NCBI GenBank assembly: GCA_038239305.1
Contig: JBBSEW010000020.1
Coordinates: forward strand, 1-57,065
Direction of reading: 5' to 3'
DNA length: 57,065 bases
DNA from: JALYUA01 sp038239305
Lineage (GTDB): Bacteria > Acidobacteriota > Thermoanaerobaculia > UBA5066 > Gp7-AA6
The notes under the pieces were generated by a model. The model did no database searches. It was given only the letters and a program-made list of their open reading frames with translations, and was not told the DNA's origin. Shown piece after piece: positions 7,019 through 17,600 of this stretch. Position 1 is the stretch's first letter; the number at the start of each line of letters is the position of its first letter. The translations under genes and the position numbers were made by a program.

Positions 7019-10000
7019 TCAGAACGTGAACTTGAGAGCGGCGCGCAGGAGGCGGGCTCCGATGCGCGAGGTCACCTTCCGATAGTCCGGGTTGTCGGTG
7101 CAGGGACCCGTAGCATTCGTCGGGCAGGCCGTCCCGTCCGGACCCAGTGTTCCCGGCTCGACGCCGGCCTGACCGTAGAACGGGCTGGCCGTGTTCGTCA
7201 CGAACGATCCGTTCGGGTTGAACCGCTGGTCGACCGACGTCGGAGTCTGCCGGTTCAGGAGGTTGAAGACATAGAGCTGCGGGGTGATGGTTACCGGGCC
7301 GACCGCGATGTTGTACGCGAGCGAGATGTTCGCTTCGTAGTCGGTCGGGAGGCGGCCGTTCGAGCCGCGCTGGTCGAGGAAGAGCTCCGTCGTATAGAAG
7401 CTGTTGAAGTAACCGTCGCGCGATGTGGGGTTGCCGCTCCGCAAATAAGCCTGGAATCCAACCGAGAGGCCGAACGGCGCCGTGTACACCGTGTCCAGCC
7501 GGAACTGGTGCGTCCGGTCGAGCTCGAGGGTGCCGTAGGCGTTCGTCAGGAACTGGTTGTAGTCGTAGTCCGCGTTGATACCGGGGTCCGTCTGGCCCGA
7601 GTCCTCGCGAATGGCGCCGGAGTAGTTACCGCGAAGGGTCGAATAGAGGTAGGAAGCCTGCGCCCAGAGCTGCTGGGAGAACTGCTTGCGTGCCGTGAGC
7701 TCGAGGCCCCGGAAGATCCGCTTGGCGGGCCCGACCGCCACGGAGGGAAGGCCGCACTCGCCCGCTGTCGGATCGGTCGGGTTGACGGAACCGTTGCAGG
7801 AGCCGATGCCGCCGTTCTGGACGCTGGAGGTACCGGGATTGAAGATCGCGCAGGTCGACCCGGCCGCCAGAGGATCGTTGTAGTCGAGGTCGCACCGGTC
7901 TTCGACCGTGCGGCCGAGGGAACGGTACGTGCCCTTCAGACCGATGGAGAGCGTCGGATCCAGAGCTTTCTCGACTCCCATGGTGTACTCATCCTGGTAA
8001 GGCGCCTTGAGGTTCGGAGCCACCGGCTCGCCCGCGAAGGAGCCCACCTGGATCAGACGGTTGCGCGGCGCGTTCGCCGCTGCCTGGTTGACGTCCGTAG
8101 AGCTGTAGTTGAAAGTCTCGACGAGAGTGTTGGCCGTGAACACCCGGGCATTCAGATCCGTCGGGATCGAATAGTAGAAACGGCCGGCGGAGCCGTAGAG
8201 CTTGCTCGAGCCGTCGCCGATGAAATCCCACACGAACCCGCCGCGGGGCGCCCACTGGTTCTTGAGGTCGAAGGCCAGCGGTCCGTCGCCGCGATAGGCC
8301 TTGTCGTCGTCCCAGCGAACGCCGAGATTGATCGTCAGAGTCGGCAGGATCCGGAACTGATCCTGGATGAACGCGCCTGTCCGCTTGGAGGGGGTGTCGA
8401 ACGGAGACGTCACCAGGGGATTGAGATTCGTGCCGCTGGCGGCGTAATACGCGTGCTCGTAATAAACCGGTACGATCGTGCCCTGCGGCGTGTGGTAGTT
8501 CAGGTTCGCCTGGGAGAGATCGCAGTTGTTGATCGCCGAGCCCTGAACGCACGGGCGAACGATCAGCTCCTGGCCGCCCGTGAAGAAGGTCGAACCGAGA
8601 GTGTCGTCTTTCTGGTAGTCGGCGCCGATCTTGATCTCGTTGTTGCCCGCGTACGCCGTGAAGCTGGCGCCGTACTGGTTGCGCTTCGAGGCGTTGTTGA
8701 TCGTCGGACCAAATACTTCACCGAAGCCCCCCGACAGATCGGCGCTGTTGCCGACGAGCGAAGGCGTCCTGTCCACGATCAAAGCTACGTCGGGATCGTT
8801 CGGGGTCGTATTGAAACGGTCCTTGTGACGGCTGTACTGCGCCGTCAGGATGCCGAAAGAGCCGAAGAGCTGGTTGATGCGCCCCGCGTAGTCCGCACCG
8901 CCGACATCGCGTCGGCCGTTGTACGTGTCCGGGTTCGGGCCTGCCGGGACGCCCAACGCGCCGGTCTCGACCTGGGGATCCGCGAAGGCGGTGAGGACGA
9001 GCGTCGTCCCCTGCGCGACGTTGAAGGTCAGCTTGCCGGCCCAGAGGTTCGAGATCGTGTGGGTGTTGAAGAACTGGTTCACGACCGACACCGGGGCATT
9101 CGGGCCGATTGGCTCCACGTCGGAGTCCGATACGGTCCGGTCGTAGGCCCCGTAGAACCAGATCCGGTCCTTCCACGCGAAACCGCCAAAGTCCACGCCG
9201 CCCTCGGAACGCTTTGCCGGCGTAACGATGGCGCCGAGCGTGTTCAGAGCGTCGCCGCCCGAGGTGAAGTCGGGGGTGATGTCGAATCGCTGTTTCGCGC
9301 TCATCCCCGGCGAGTTGTAGTAACCGAAAAGGTCCCCGTGGAACTCGTTGCCGCCCGACTTCGTGATCACGTTGATCACGCCGCCGGTCGTGCGGCCGTA
9401 CTCCGCCTGGTATCCGCCCGTCTTCACTTCGACTTCCTGGATGAACTCGGTGTTGATCGCCTTGCCCTGGAACCCCTTGATGACGTTCGTCGTGTTGACG
9501 CCGTCGATCAGGAACAGGTTCTCGGCCGACGTCGAGCCGTAGATCGACAGGGCCAGAGAGCGTCCCTGGGTCTCGCCCGAGTCCTGCTGAACGCCGGGCT
9601 GCGACAGCACGATCGACGCGTAGTTGCGTCCGACCGGGAGCTTGTCGATGACCTTCGCCGTGTAGCTCGAGCCGGTCGTCGTCGACGTGACGTCGATCAG
9701 CGGCGCCTCGCCGGATACCGTGATGGCTTCCTTCGCGGCGAGCGACAGCTGAAGGTTCACGGTGGCGGTCGAGTCGAGGGTGATGTTCGCCGCCTTCTGC
9801 GCGGTACCGAAACCGGACAGGGTGGCGGTGACCGAGTACGCGCCCGGCGGGAGACTGGCGAACCGGTATCGACCGCCGGAGTCCGTCGTCGCGGTGCGGG
9901 AACCCTGAAGCCGCGGGCTCGTCGCTTCGACCGTCACGCCGGGAAGCGCTCCGCCATTCTGATCCTGGACCGTGCCTTCGATCGTGCCGGTCGTCTGAGC

Positions 10001-10069
10001 AAACGCCATCGCGGGCAACAGGAGCCCGAATGCCGCCACCGCGACCGCCAAGAGAATCAATTTACGCAT
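7019..10069 (-). CDS. TonB-dependent receptor with carboxypeptidase-regulatory domain (Oar-like)
   Basis: A 1016-residue outer-membrane receptor. The start at 10069 gives a signal peptide ending AMAFAQ and follows GTGGAGG, though with only about three bases of spacing. Residues about 25-110 form a CarboxypepD_reg/Cna-like beta-sandwich (IEGTVQDQNGGALPGVTVEA, GGRYRFASLPPGAYSVTATL). The plug follows (LPVGRNYASIVLSQPGV, ENLFLIDGVNTTNV, VEVKTGGYQAEYGRTTGGVI). The rest is a large beta-barrel ending LRAALKFTF with the terminal Phe needed for barrel insertion. This is typical of the Oar-like receptors expanded in Acidobacteriota, which are thought to import large substrates such as glycans or peptides with TonB energy. 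No substrate-binding lipoprotein is adjacent. The gene is monocistronic with a strong terminator. Confidence 0.93.
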   Translation of the reverse strand: MRKLILLAVAVAAFGLLLPAMAFAQTTGTIEGTVQDQNGGALPGVTVEATSPRLQGSRTATTDSGGRYRFASLPPGAYSVTATLSGFGTAQKAANITLDSTATVNLQLSLAAKEAITVSGEAPLIDVTSTTTGSSYTAKVIDKLPVGRNYASIVLSQPGVQQDSGETQGRSLALSIYGSTSAENLFLIDGVNTTNVIKGFQGKAINTEFIQEVEVKTGGYQAEYGRTTGGVINVITKSGGNEFHGDLFGYYNSPGMSAKQRFDITPDFTSGGDALNTLGAIVTPAKRSEGGVDFGGFAWKDRIWFYGAYDRTVSDSDVEPIGPNAPVSVVNQFFNTHTISNLWAGKLTFNVAQGTTLVLTAFADPQVETGALGVPAGPNPDTYNGRRDVGGADYAGRINQLFGSFGILTAQYSRHKDRFNTTPNDPDVALIVDRTPSLVGNSADLSGGFGEVFGPTINNASKRNQYGASFTAYAGNNEIKIGADYQKDDTLGSTFFTGGQELIVRPCVQGSAINNCDLSQANLNYHTPQGTIVPVYYEHAYYAASGTNLNPLVTSPFDTPSKRTGAFIQDQFRILPTLTINLGVRWDDDKAYRGDGPLAFDLKNQWAPRGGFVWDFIGDGSSKLYGSAGRFYYSIPTDLNARVFTANTLVETFNYSSTDVNQAAANAPRNRLIQVGSFAGEPVAPNLKAPYQDEYTMGVEKALDPTLSIGLKGTYRSLGRTVEDRCDLDYNDPLAAGSTCAIFNPGTSSVQNGGIGSCNGSVNPTDPTAGECGLPSVAVGPAKRIFRGLELTARKQFSQQLWAQASYLYSTLRGNYSGAIREDSGQTDPGINADYDYNQFLTNAYGTLELDRTHQFRLDTVYTAPFGLSVGFQAYLRSGNPTSRDGYFNSFYTTELFLDQRGSNGRLPTDYEANISLAYNIAVGPVTITPQLYVFNLLNRQTPTSVDQRFNPNGSFVTNTASPFYGQAGVEPGTLGPDGTACPTNATGPCTDNPDYRKVTSRIGARLLRAALKFTF

Positions 10070-10536
10070 GTGCCTCCACTCCGATCTGGTTTTCCGCCAG
10101 CGACTCCAGGAACTCAGGACTCGGGGATTCAGAAATCTGGCTGCGTGGGGCCGGAACGGACTCCGCGTCCGTACACCCGGAAGGAAGTCTCCGCATGAGT
10201 GAAATTCAGCGGCGCACCTCCCCGAACATCGGCGCTGATCGCCGAAGACTCTGTTGGAGGACACGGTTGGGCCGTGGCGCACAGGTGTGACGATGTGTCA
10301 CGGGAATCAAGGACGAAACTAGAACATGAAAAGAGCGGAACGAACAACACAGATTGTGTAATGAACCTGTTTTTTCGAGGCTCGAATCGCATCGGCACCT
10401 GGGAACGGAGTCTCGGAAAATTCAAAAGATTGAACAGCTCATGCCGAAGCCGTTCGCGGAACCCGACTCCGTGCAGGGGAAGGGACACCAGGAAAAGGCG
10501 GCCGGGACGCCCGAAGAGTCACCGGGACTGGAGCTT

Positions 10537-10625
10537 CGAACGTGAACTGGAGCGGCGTGCGGAGGAGGCGGACCGTCGTCTTGCGGTAGTTCGGGTTGTC
10601 TTGTCCGTGCAGGGACCCGGCGTTA
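10537..10625 (-). pseudogene. Relic of a TonB-dependent receptor C-terminus
   Basis: On the minus strand this stretch reads PCTDK, then after one frameshift NPNYRKTTVRLLRTPLQFTF. It matches the last residues of the intact receptor (PCTDNPDYRK ... LLRAALKFTF). The DNA is visibly similar to 7021-7110. No barrel remains upstream, so this is the tail of a lost paralogue. The rest of 10070-10760 shows no supported gene. Confidence 0.75.
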
Positions 10626-10652
10626 TCGGCCTAGGATCGGCGGAAGTAAGGT

Positions 10653-10688
10653 AGTCAGGTGGTCAGGTGGTCAGGTGGTCAGGGGGTC
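10653..10688. repeat. Octamer tandem repeat (GGTCAGGT)
   Basis: About four head-to-tail copies of an 8-base unit lie 70-110 bases upstream of the FAD/Fe-S dehydrogenase start. Confidence 0.8.
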
Positions 10689-10760
10689 CGGTGGTTACAG
10701 GGCATGACGGAAGCTCTCGCGAGCTCCGTGCGGTAGCCGTCGAGGCCGTCCGAACGACTC

Positions 10761-13751
10761 ATGTCCTCTGATCGCTCCACTCCTCCGGATACCGGCGCGG
10801 AAGCAACGGCCGCACTCGCGTCGGATCTCTCGCGCGCCGTGCGGGGGGAAGTCCGGTTCGACACCGGCAGCCGCGCGCTCTATTCGACGGACGCCTCGAA
10901 CTACCGGCAGGTCCCGACCGGGGTCGTGCTCCCGCGCGACCGCGACGATGTTCTCGCCACGCTCGAGGTCTGCCGCCGCCACGGGGCTCCCGTTCTTCCT
11001 CGCGGCGCGGGGACGAGCCTGGCCGGTCAGGCATGCAACGTCGCCGTCGTGCTCGACTGCTCCCGCCACTTCCGGCGGATCCTCGAGATCGATCCGGCCG
11101 GACGCCGGGCGCGCGTCGAGCCGGGAGTCGTCCTGGACGATCTGCGCCGCGAGGCCGAGAAGCACGGCCTGACTTTCGGGCCCGACCCCGCGACGCATCG
11201 CACGTGCACGCTCGGCGGGATGATCGGCAACAACTCGTGCGGGGTCCACTCGGTGATGGCGGGACGAACCGACGAGAACGTGCTTGCCCTCGACGTCGCG
11301 ACCGCCGACGGAACCCGGCTGACGGCGGGCCGGACTTCGCCGGCGGAGCTCGCCCGTATCCTCGCCGGCGGCGGCCGGACCGCGGATATCTATCGCCGAC
11401 TCGCCGCGCTCGCTGAGCGCCACGCCCCTGCGATCCGCGCACGCTTTCCCGACATCCCCCGCCGCGTCTCGGGATACAACCTCCCCGCGCTCCTTCCCGA
11501 AAACGGTTTCGACGTGGCGAAGGCGCTGGTCGGCTCGGAGGGGACGTGCGTGTTCCTTCTCGAGGCGACTGTCCGCCTCATCGAGAGCCCTCACGCGCGG
11601 TGCCTGCTCGTCCTGGGGTTCGAGGACGTGTACCTCGCGGCGGACCGGGTTCCGGAGATCCTGACGCACCGGCCGATCGGCTTCGAGGGCCTCGATTCCG
11701 GCCTCGCGGATGACATGCGGCGCGCGGGCCTCCATCTCGACAGCCTCGCCGCTCTTCCCGAAGGAGGGGGATGGCTGCTCGTCGAGTTCGGAGCGGCAAC
11801 TCCCGCAGAGGCTTCCGCGGCCGCGCGCGCGCTCGTGGACGGGCTCGGGCGCGGCGGCCGGGCGCCGTCGTGGCGCCTCTTCGAGTCGGCAGCGGATCAG
11901 CAGCGCATGTGGCGAACGCGGGAGGCGGCGCTCGGCGCGACGTCGCATCCACCGGGCCGCCCGCTCACCTGGGAGGGATGGGAGGATTCCGCCGTCCATC
12001 CCGACCGGCTCGGCTCCTACCTGCGAGACCTTCGCGCCCTTCTCGACGCGCACGGATACGGCGGCGATTTTTACGGGCACTTCGGCCAGGCGTGCGTGCA
12101 CACGCGCACGGACTTCGACCTCCAGTCCGCCGGCGGAATCCGCCGCTACCGCCGTTTCGTGGAGGAGGCCGCGGACCTCGTCGTCTCGTACGGCGGCTCC
12201 CTGTCCGGCGAGCACGGCGACGGCCAGTCTCGCGGCGAGCTTCTGCCGAAGATGTTCGGCGAGGAGCTCGTCGGCGCGTTCCGGGAATTCAAGCGCATCT
12301 GGGACCCGGAAGGGCGCATGAACCCGGGCAAGCTCATCGACGCCCGGCCGCTCGACGCGGACCTGCGGCTCGAGCCGGCGGCCTCCGCGATCTCACGCGG
12401 GGAGGACTCCGCGACGGAGCCCGACCTCGCCCTCCGCCCGGCCTCCTCGCCCGCGGCCTTCGCATACGCCGCCGACGGAGGCGACTTTTCCCGCGCGCTC
12501 CTGCGTTGTGTCGGGGTCGGGCTCTGCCGCCGCGAGGAAGGCGGAACGATGTGCCCGAGCTGGCGCGCGACGCGCGAGGAGGCGCACTCGACCCGGGGCC
12601 GCGCGCGCCTTCTGTCCGAGATGCTGCGCGGCGAAACGATCCGCGGCGGCTGGCAGGACGAAGAGGTCCGGGCGGCGCTCGACCTTTGCCTCTCCTGCAA
12701 GGGATGCAAGAGCGATTGTCCGGCCGAGGTCGACATGGCGACCTACAAGGCCGAGTTCCTCGCGCGCTACTACGCAGGCCGGCTGCGCCCGCGCTCCGCA
12801 TACGCGATGGGCTGGATCCACCGCTGGACGGCCGTGGCCGGACTCGCCCCCGCGCTCGTGAATTTCCTGACGCACGCCCCCGGCTTTTCGTGGATCGCGC
12901 GGAAGGCCGCTGGCATTTCGCCGCGCCGGTCCGTCCCGCGCTTTGCCCGGCGGTCTTTCCGCTCCGCCTTCGAGCGCGGGGCGCCGGCGAGCGACGGGCC
13001 CTGCTCCGCGGCGCCGGACGGCAATCCCCCTCCGGTCCTCCTGTGGCTCGACACTTTTTCCGACGCCTTCCACCCCGAAGCCGCCCACGCCGCCGCGAGC
13101 GTTCTGAGCGCCGCGGGTTTTGCCGTCGACATTCCGGCGGTTCGGCTCTGCTGCGGGCGGCCGCTCTACGACCACGGCATGCTCGATCTCGCCCGCGAGC
13201 TGCTGGCGGAGATCCTCGACGTCCTCCGACCCGCAATCCACGCCGGTACACCCGTCGTCGTGCTCGAGCCCTCCTGCGCTGCAGTTTTCCGGGATGAGCT
13301 GCCCGGGCTTTTCCCCGGTGATACGGACGCGGCGAGGCTCGCTTCTCAGACGTTTCTCTTCGCGGAATTTCTGGAACGCCGCGCTCCGGGCTGGACGCCC
13401 GGCACTCTTTCCGGAGACGCCGTGATCCAGGGGCACTGCCATCAGAAGGCGCTCGCGCCCGCGTCGCTCGAGAGCGAGCGAGATCTGCTCTCGCGGCTCG
13501 GCCTGAACGTCCGGCTCCTCGATTCCGGATGCTGCGGAATGGCGGGCGCGTTCGGATTCGAGGAATCGCACTACGACGTCTCCGTCGCGGTGGCGGAGTC
13601 GGGGTTCCTTCCGGAGATCCGCCGGCAGCCGGATGCCATGCTGATCGCGGATGGGTTCAGCTGCCGGGAGCAGATCCGACAGCTCGCCGGAAGGCCGGCC
13701 GTTCACGTGGCCGAGGTCGTGCAACAGGCGATGCGGAAAGACGACATATAG
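10761..13751 (+). CDS. FAD- and Fe-S-containing D-2-hydroxyacid dehydrogenase (YdiJ/Dld-like)
   Basis: A 996-residue fusion. Residues about 20-260 are the PCMH-type FAD-binding domain (LPRGAGTSLAGQ, CTLGGMIGNNSCGVHSVMAG). A FAD-oxidase C-terminal domain follows (GDFYGHFGQACVHTRTDFDL, GSLSGEHGDGQSRGELLPK). Two ferredoxin-like Cys clusters come next (CVGVGLC ... MCPSW and CLSCKGCKSDCP), then a GlpC/GlcF-type domain with CCG motifs (RLCCGRPLYDHG, GCCGMAGAFGFEE). The architecture is that of YdiJ, a D-2-hydroxyglutarate dehydrogenase, and of related D-lactate dehydrogenases. Electrons from a 2-hydroxyacid go through FAD and Fe-S towards the respiratory chain. The respiratory operon starts 186 bases downstream, but no link beyond position is shown. 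The exact substrate is open. Confidence 0.9.
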   Translation: MSSDRSTPPDTGAEATAALASDLSRAVRGEVRFDTGSRALYSTDASNYRQVPTGVVLPRDRDDVLATLEVCRRHGAPVLPRGAGTSLAGQACNVAVVLDCSRHFRRILEIDPAGRRARVEPGVVLDDLRREAEKHGLTFGPDPATHRTCTLGGMIGNNSCGVHSVMAGRTDENVLALDVATADGTRLTAGRTSPAELARILAGGGRTADIYRRLAALAERHAPAIRARFPDIPRRVSGYNLPALLPENGFDVAKALVGSEGTCVFLLEATVRLIESPHARCLLVLGFEDVYLAADRVPEILTHRPIGFEGLDSGLADDMRRAGLHLDSLAALPEGGGWLLVEFGAATPAEASAAARALVDGLGRGGRAPSWRLFESAADQQRMWRTREAALGATSHPPGRPLTWEGWEDSAVHPDRLGSYLRDLRALLDAHGYGGDFYGHFGQACVHTRTDFDLQSAGGIRRYRRFVEEAADLVVSYGGSLSGEHGDGQSRGELLPKMFGEELVGAFREFKRIWDPEGRMNPGKLIDARPLDADLRLEPAASAISRGEDSATEPDLALRPASSPAAFAYAADGGDFSRALLRCVGVGLCRREEGGTMCPSWRATREEAHSTRGRARLLSEMLRGETIRGGWQDEEVRAALDLCLSCKGCKSDCPAEVDMATYKAEFLARYYAGRLRPRSAYAMGWIHRWTAVAGLAPALVNFLTHAPGFSWIARKAAGISPRRSVPRFARRSFRSAFERGAPASDGPCSAAPDGNPPPVLLWLDTFSDAFHPEAAHAAASVLSAAGFAVDIPAVRLCCGRPLYDHGMLDLARELLAEILDVLRPAIHAGTPVVVLEPSCAAVFRDELPGLFPGDTDAARLASQTFLFAEFLERRAPGWTPGTLSGDAVIQGHCHQKALAPASLESERDLLSRLGLNVRLLDSGCCGMAGAFGFEESHYDVSVAVAESGFLPEIRRQPDAMLIADGFSCREQIRQLAGRPAVHVAEVVQQAMRKDDI

Positions 13752-13937
13752 CCGTCGACAATCCGTTTCGGCTCTCCGCCGGCTCGAAGACGGGGCTCGA
13801 AGACGGCCCGAAGACGGGCAACAGGACGGGTCGCGAAATCGGGTCGGGCCGGCGTGGGTTCTTCGGCTGGAATAGGATAGGCGGGCTTCGTTTTTCGAGT
13901 CGCGCGCGAGGGAGAAGGAGGGTGGCGGACCGGGTCC

Positions 13938-14594
13938 ATGCAGATCTTCCACCGCAGCACCAATACGATCTCGCGCGTCAGCTTGTTTGGCGCCGTTTTC
14001 TTCATCGGCATCCTCCTCTGGCTTTTCTACGACCTCGAGGCCTCGCCTTACACGACGCAGCAGAACGTGGCGCGCGAGCAGCCCGTCCAGTTCTCCCACG
14101 CGCATCACGCGGGCGCGATCGGAATCGACTGCCGCTACTGCCACACGTCGGTCGAGAAGGCGGCGTTCGCCGGGATTCCCCCGACGAAGACGTGCATGAA
14201 CTGCCACTCGCAGATCTGGGCGCAGAGCCCCTATCTTGAGCCCGTCCGCGAGAGCTTCCGATCCGACCGCTCCCTCGAATGGACGCGCGTCCACGACCTC
14301 CCGGACTTCGTCTATTTCAACCACGCGATCCACGTGAACAAGGGCGTGGGCTGCGAGACGTGCCACGGGCGGGTCGATCAGATGCCGCTCATGTGGCAGG
14401 CCTCGCGGCTGCAGATGGGATGGTGCCTCGAGTGCCACCGCAATCCCGAGAAATTCATCCGTCCGAAGGATCAGGTGTTCACGATGGGCTTCGTGCCCGC
14501 CGAGAACCAGGAAACGCTCGGCCGGCGCCTGAAGAAGGAGTACGGGATTCGCAGCCGCGTGGTACTCGAAACGTGCTCGACGTGCCACCGATGA
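13938..14594 (+). CDS. actA: Alternative complex III subunit A, pentahaem cytochrome c
   Basis: A 218-residue periplasmic cytochrome anchored by one N-terminal membrane helix (VSLFGAVFFIGILLWLFYDL). Five CxxCH haem sites are visible: CRYCH, CMNCH, CETCH, CLECH and CSTCH. It takes electrons from the ActB Fe-S chain and passes them to ActE or to the oxidase. The start at 13938 has a GGAGG about 16 bases upstream, which is rather far. It is the first gene of the act-sco-cox cluster. The 186 bases upstream must hold the main promoter; I see only a weak TAGGAT -10-like element at about 13875. Confidence 0.95.
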   Translation: MQIFHRSTNTISRVSLFGAVFFIGILLWLFYDLEASPYTTQQNVAREQPVQFSHAHHAGAIGIDCRYCHTSVEKAAFAGIPPTKTCMNCHSQIWAQSPYLEPVRESFRSDRSLEWTRVHDLPDFVYFNHAIHVNKGVGCETCHGRVDQMPLMWQASRLQMGWCLECHRNPEKFIRPKDQVFTMGFVPAENQETLGRRLKKEYGIRSRVVLETCSTCHR

Positions 14595-14600
14595 AAAATC

Positions 14601-14632
14601 CGGGAAACGCGAAACGGGAAACGGGAAACGAA
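14601..14632. repeat. Heptamer tandem repeat (GGGAAAC) in the actA-actB gap
   Basis: Four imperfect-to-perfect copies of CGGGAAA fill nearly the whole 40-base gap between actA and actB, ending three bases before the GTG start of actB. No Shine-Dalgarno is left in the gap. Confidence 0.85.
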
Positions 14633-14634
14633 CC

Positions 14635-17600
14635 GTGAGCGATCTCCGATCCGGTCTCCCGGTGTACTCGCCATCGGCCCCGGCCTCCGGGGACGAGACG
14701 CTCGATTTCCGCGCGCTCGCGCGGCGGCGGGACGATGAGCGCGGCGGCCAGCCGTGGCGAAGCCTGGAGGAGCTGGCGAAGTCGCCCGAGTTCGAGGCGA
14801 TGCTGCATCGCGATGAGAACGCGGCCGTTTTCGAGAGCCCGTCAGGCGAAACGGCCGGCGTCGACCGGCGCGAGCTGTTTCAGTATCTCGGCGTCTCGTT
14901 CGCGCTCGCGGGGCTTACAGCTTGCACGCGGCAGCCGGCCGAGAAGATCGTTCCCTACGTCCGGCAGCCCGAGGAGATCGTGCCGGGAGGCAAGCCTCTT
15001 TTTTACGCGACGGCGATGACGCTCGCCGGCTCGGCGACGGGTCTCCTGATCGAGAGCCACGAAGGCCGGCCGACGAAGGCGGAAGGAAATCCGCTCCATC
15101 CCGCGAGCCTCGGCGCGTCCGACCCTTTCGCGCAGGCATCGCTCTACGGTCTCTACGATCCCGATCGCTCGCAGACGCTGCTCTACCTGGAGGAGATCCG
15201 GCCCTGGGCCTCGTTCCTCGGCGCGATCCGCGCGGCGCTCGACGGCGAGCGCGCCTCCGGCGGCGCGGGACTCCGCATCCTGACCGAGACCGTCGCCTCG
15301 CCGACGCTCGCGCGCCAGATCGGAGAGATCCTGCGCGCGTTCCCCGGGGCCCGCTGGATCCAGTGGGAGCCCGCGGGGCGCGACAACGCCCGGGCGGGCG
15401 CGAAGCTCGCGTTCGGCGAGCCGGTCGAGCCGATCTACCGGTTCGAGGACGCCGACGTCATCCTCTCTCTCGACGCCGATTTCCTCTCATTCGGCGCCGG
15501 CCACCTGCGCTCGACGCGCGGCTTCTCGTCGCGGCGGCGGGTCGGCAAGGACGGCGCGGGACTGAACCGGCTTTATGCGATCGAGAGCTCGCCCGGCAAC
15601 ACGGGAGCGAAGGCGGACCACCGGCTCGCGATGCGGGCCGCCGACGTCGAATCCTTCGCGCGCGCGGTCGCGGCGGCGGTGGATGGCGCCGCGACCTCCT
15701 CCGTTCCCCCCGGCGTGTCCCCGGCCTTCCTCTCGGCGCTCGCGGCGGATCTCCATGCCCATCGCGGACGCTCGCTCGTCCTGGCAGGCGACCACCAGCC
15801 TCCCGCCGTGCACGCGATCGCCCACGCCGTAAACGCCGCGCTCGGCAACGCGGGTCGGACCGTCACCTATGTCGAGCCCGCCGAGCCGGCGGTGTCCGAC
15901 CAGATGGGCGACCTGCGCACTCTCGTATCCGACATGGACGGCGGCCGCGTGCGGACGCTGATCATCCTGGGCGGCAACCCCGTCTTCACCGCTCCCGCGG
16001 ACTTCCAGTTCGGAGATCGGCTGCAGAAAGTGCCGCTGCGCGTCCACCTGGCGCCCTCCTTCGACGAAACGTCGGTCGCCTGCCAGTGGCACATTCCGGA
16101 GGCGCATTTCCTGGAGGCCTGGAGCGACGCGCGCGCGTTCGACGGGACGGCGACGATCGTCCAGCCCCTGATCCTGCCGCTCTGGGGCGGCCGGTCCGCG
16201 CACGAAGTGGTCGCGGCAATGTCCGATCAGCCCGAGAAATCCGCGTACGACATCGTGCGCGACACGTGGCGCCCCCGGCTCGGCCCGGACTTCGAGGCCG
16301 CCTGGCGCCGGGCCCTGCACGACGGCGTGATTCCGAAGACGGCATCGGCAGAAAAGAGCGTTCGGGCGAAGGCCGTGGTCCCGGCGACGGGATCCGCTTC
16401 CACCGCGTCCACACCCGCGCCCGGGCCCGCCGGACTCGAGATCCTTTTCCGCCCCGACCCCATGATCCACGACGGACGCTTCGCCAACAACGGCTGGCTC
16501 CAGGAGCTCCCGAAGCCGCTGACGAAGCTGACGTGGGACAACGCCGCGATCGTTTCGCCGGCGACCGCGGCACGCCTCGGGCTCGCGAAGGAGGACGTCG
16601 TCCGCCTGGCGGTCGGCGCCCGGTCCGTCGCGGCCCCGATCTGGATCGAGCCGGGCCACCCGGATGATTCCGTCACCGTCCACTTCGGCTACGGCCGCAC
16701 CCGCGCCGGCCGGTTCGGAACGGGCGCGGGGTTCAACGCGTACGCGATCCGCTCGTCTGACGCTCTCTGGATCGCGAACGGCTCGCTCACGAAAACGGGC
16801 GGCAAGCATCCGCTCGCCTGCACGCAGATGCACCAGAACATGGAGGGCCGCGACATCGTCCGCGCGGCCAACGCCGCCGACTTCCGGAAGGATCCCGAGT
16901 TCGCCCACCGCCAGACGGAGGCACCGAAGAACGGCGAGTCGATGTACGCGCCGTATCCGTCCGATACCTATGCGTGGGCGATGGCGATCGACCTGAACCA
17001 GTGTGTCGGCTGCAACGCCTGCGTCATCGCCTGCCAGTCGGAGAACAACATTCCCGTGGTCGGCAAGGACCAGGTCCGGCGCGGCCGCGAGATGCACTGG
17101 ATCCGGCTCGACCACTACTACGGCGGCAACCCCGCCCTCCCGCAGCATTTCTTCCAGCCCGTCCCTTGCATGCACTGCGAGAACGCGCCGTGTGAGCTCG
17201 TCTGCCCCGTCGGCGCGACCGTGCACAGCGCCGAGGGCTTGAACGACATGGTCTACAACCGCTGCGTCGGCACGCGGTACTGCTCGAACAACTGCCCGTA
17301 CAAGGTGCGCCGCTTCAACTTCTACCACTACTCGACGCAGTTCCGCGCACCCTCGATGCGCATGCTCGCCAACCCGGACGTCACCGTGCGGTGGCGCGGC
17401 GTCATGGAGAAGTGCACGTACTGCGTACAGCGGATCAACGGCGCGAAAATCGACTCCGAGCTCGCCGGCCGGCGCGTGAAAGATGGCGAGATCACGACGG
17501 CCTGCGCGCAGGCGTGTCCGGCCGACGCGATCGTGTTCGGCGACCTCGCCGACAAGGAGAGCCGCGTCTCGAAGCTCCGGGAGGATCCGCGCTCCTACGG

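Noticed and set aside
6761..10198. A 1145-codon open frame on the plus strand opposite the TonB receptor
   Set aside because: The minus strand encodes a complete receptor with signal peptide, plug and barrel. The plus-strand product is Arg/Val-rich with no domain, a usual by-product of high GC content.
10129..10488. Frame on the minus strand with the phrase ELFNLLNFPRL, reminiscent of receptor barrel strands
   Set aside because: The similarity is a single short phrase and neighbouring codons do not align with the receptor; only the 10537-10625 stub is convincing.
15487..17328. A 613-codon frame antisense to actB
   Set aside because: It is the mirror of a strongly conserved gene and has no recognisable product, signal or ribosome-binding site.
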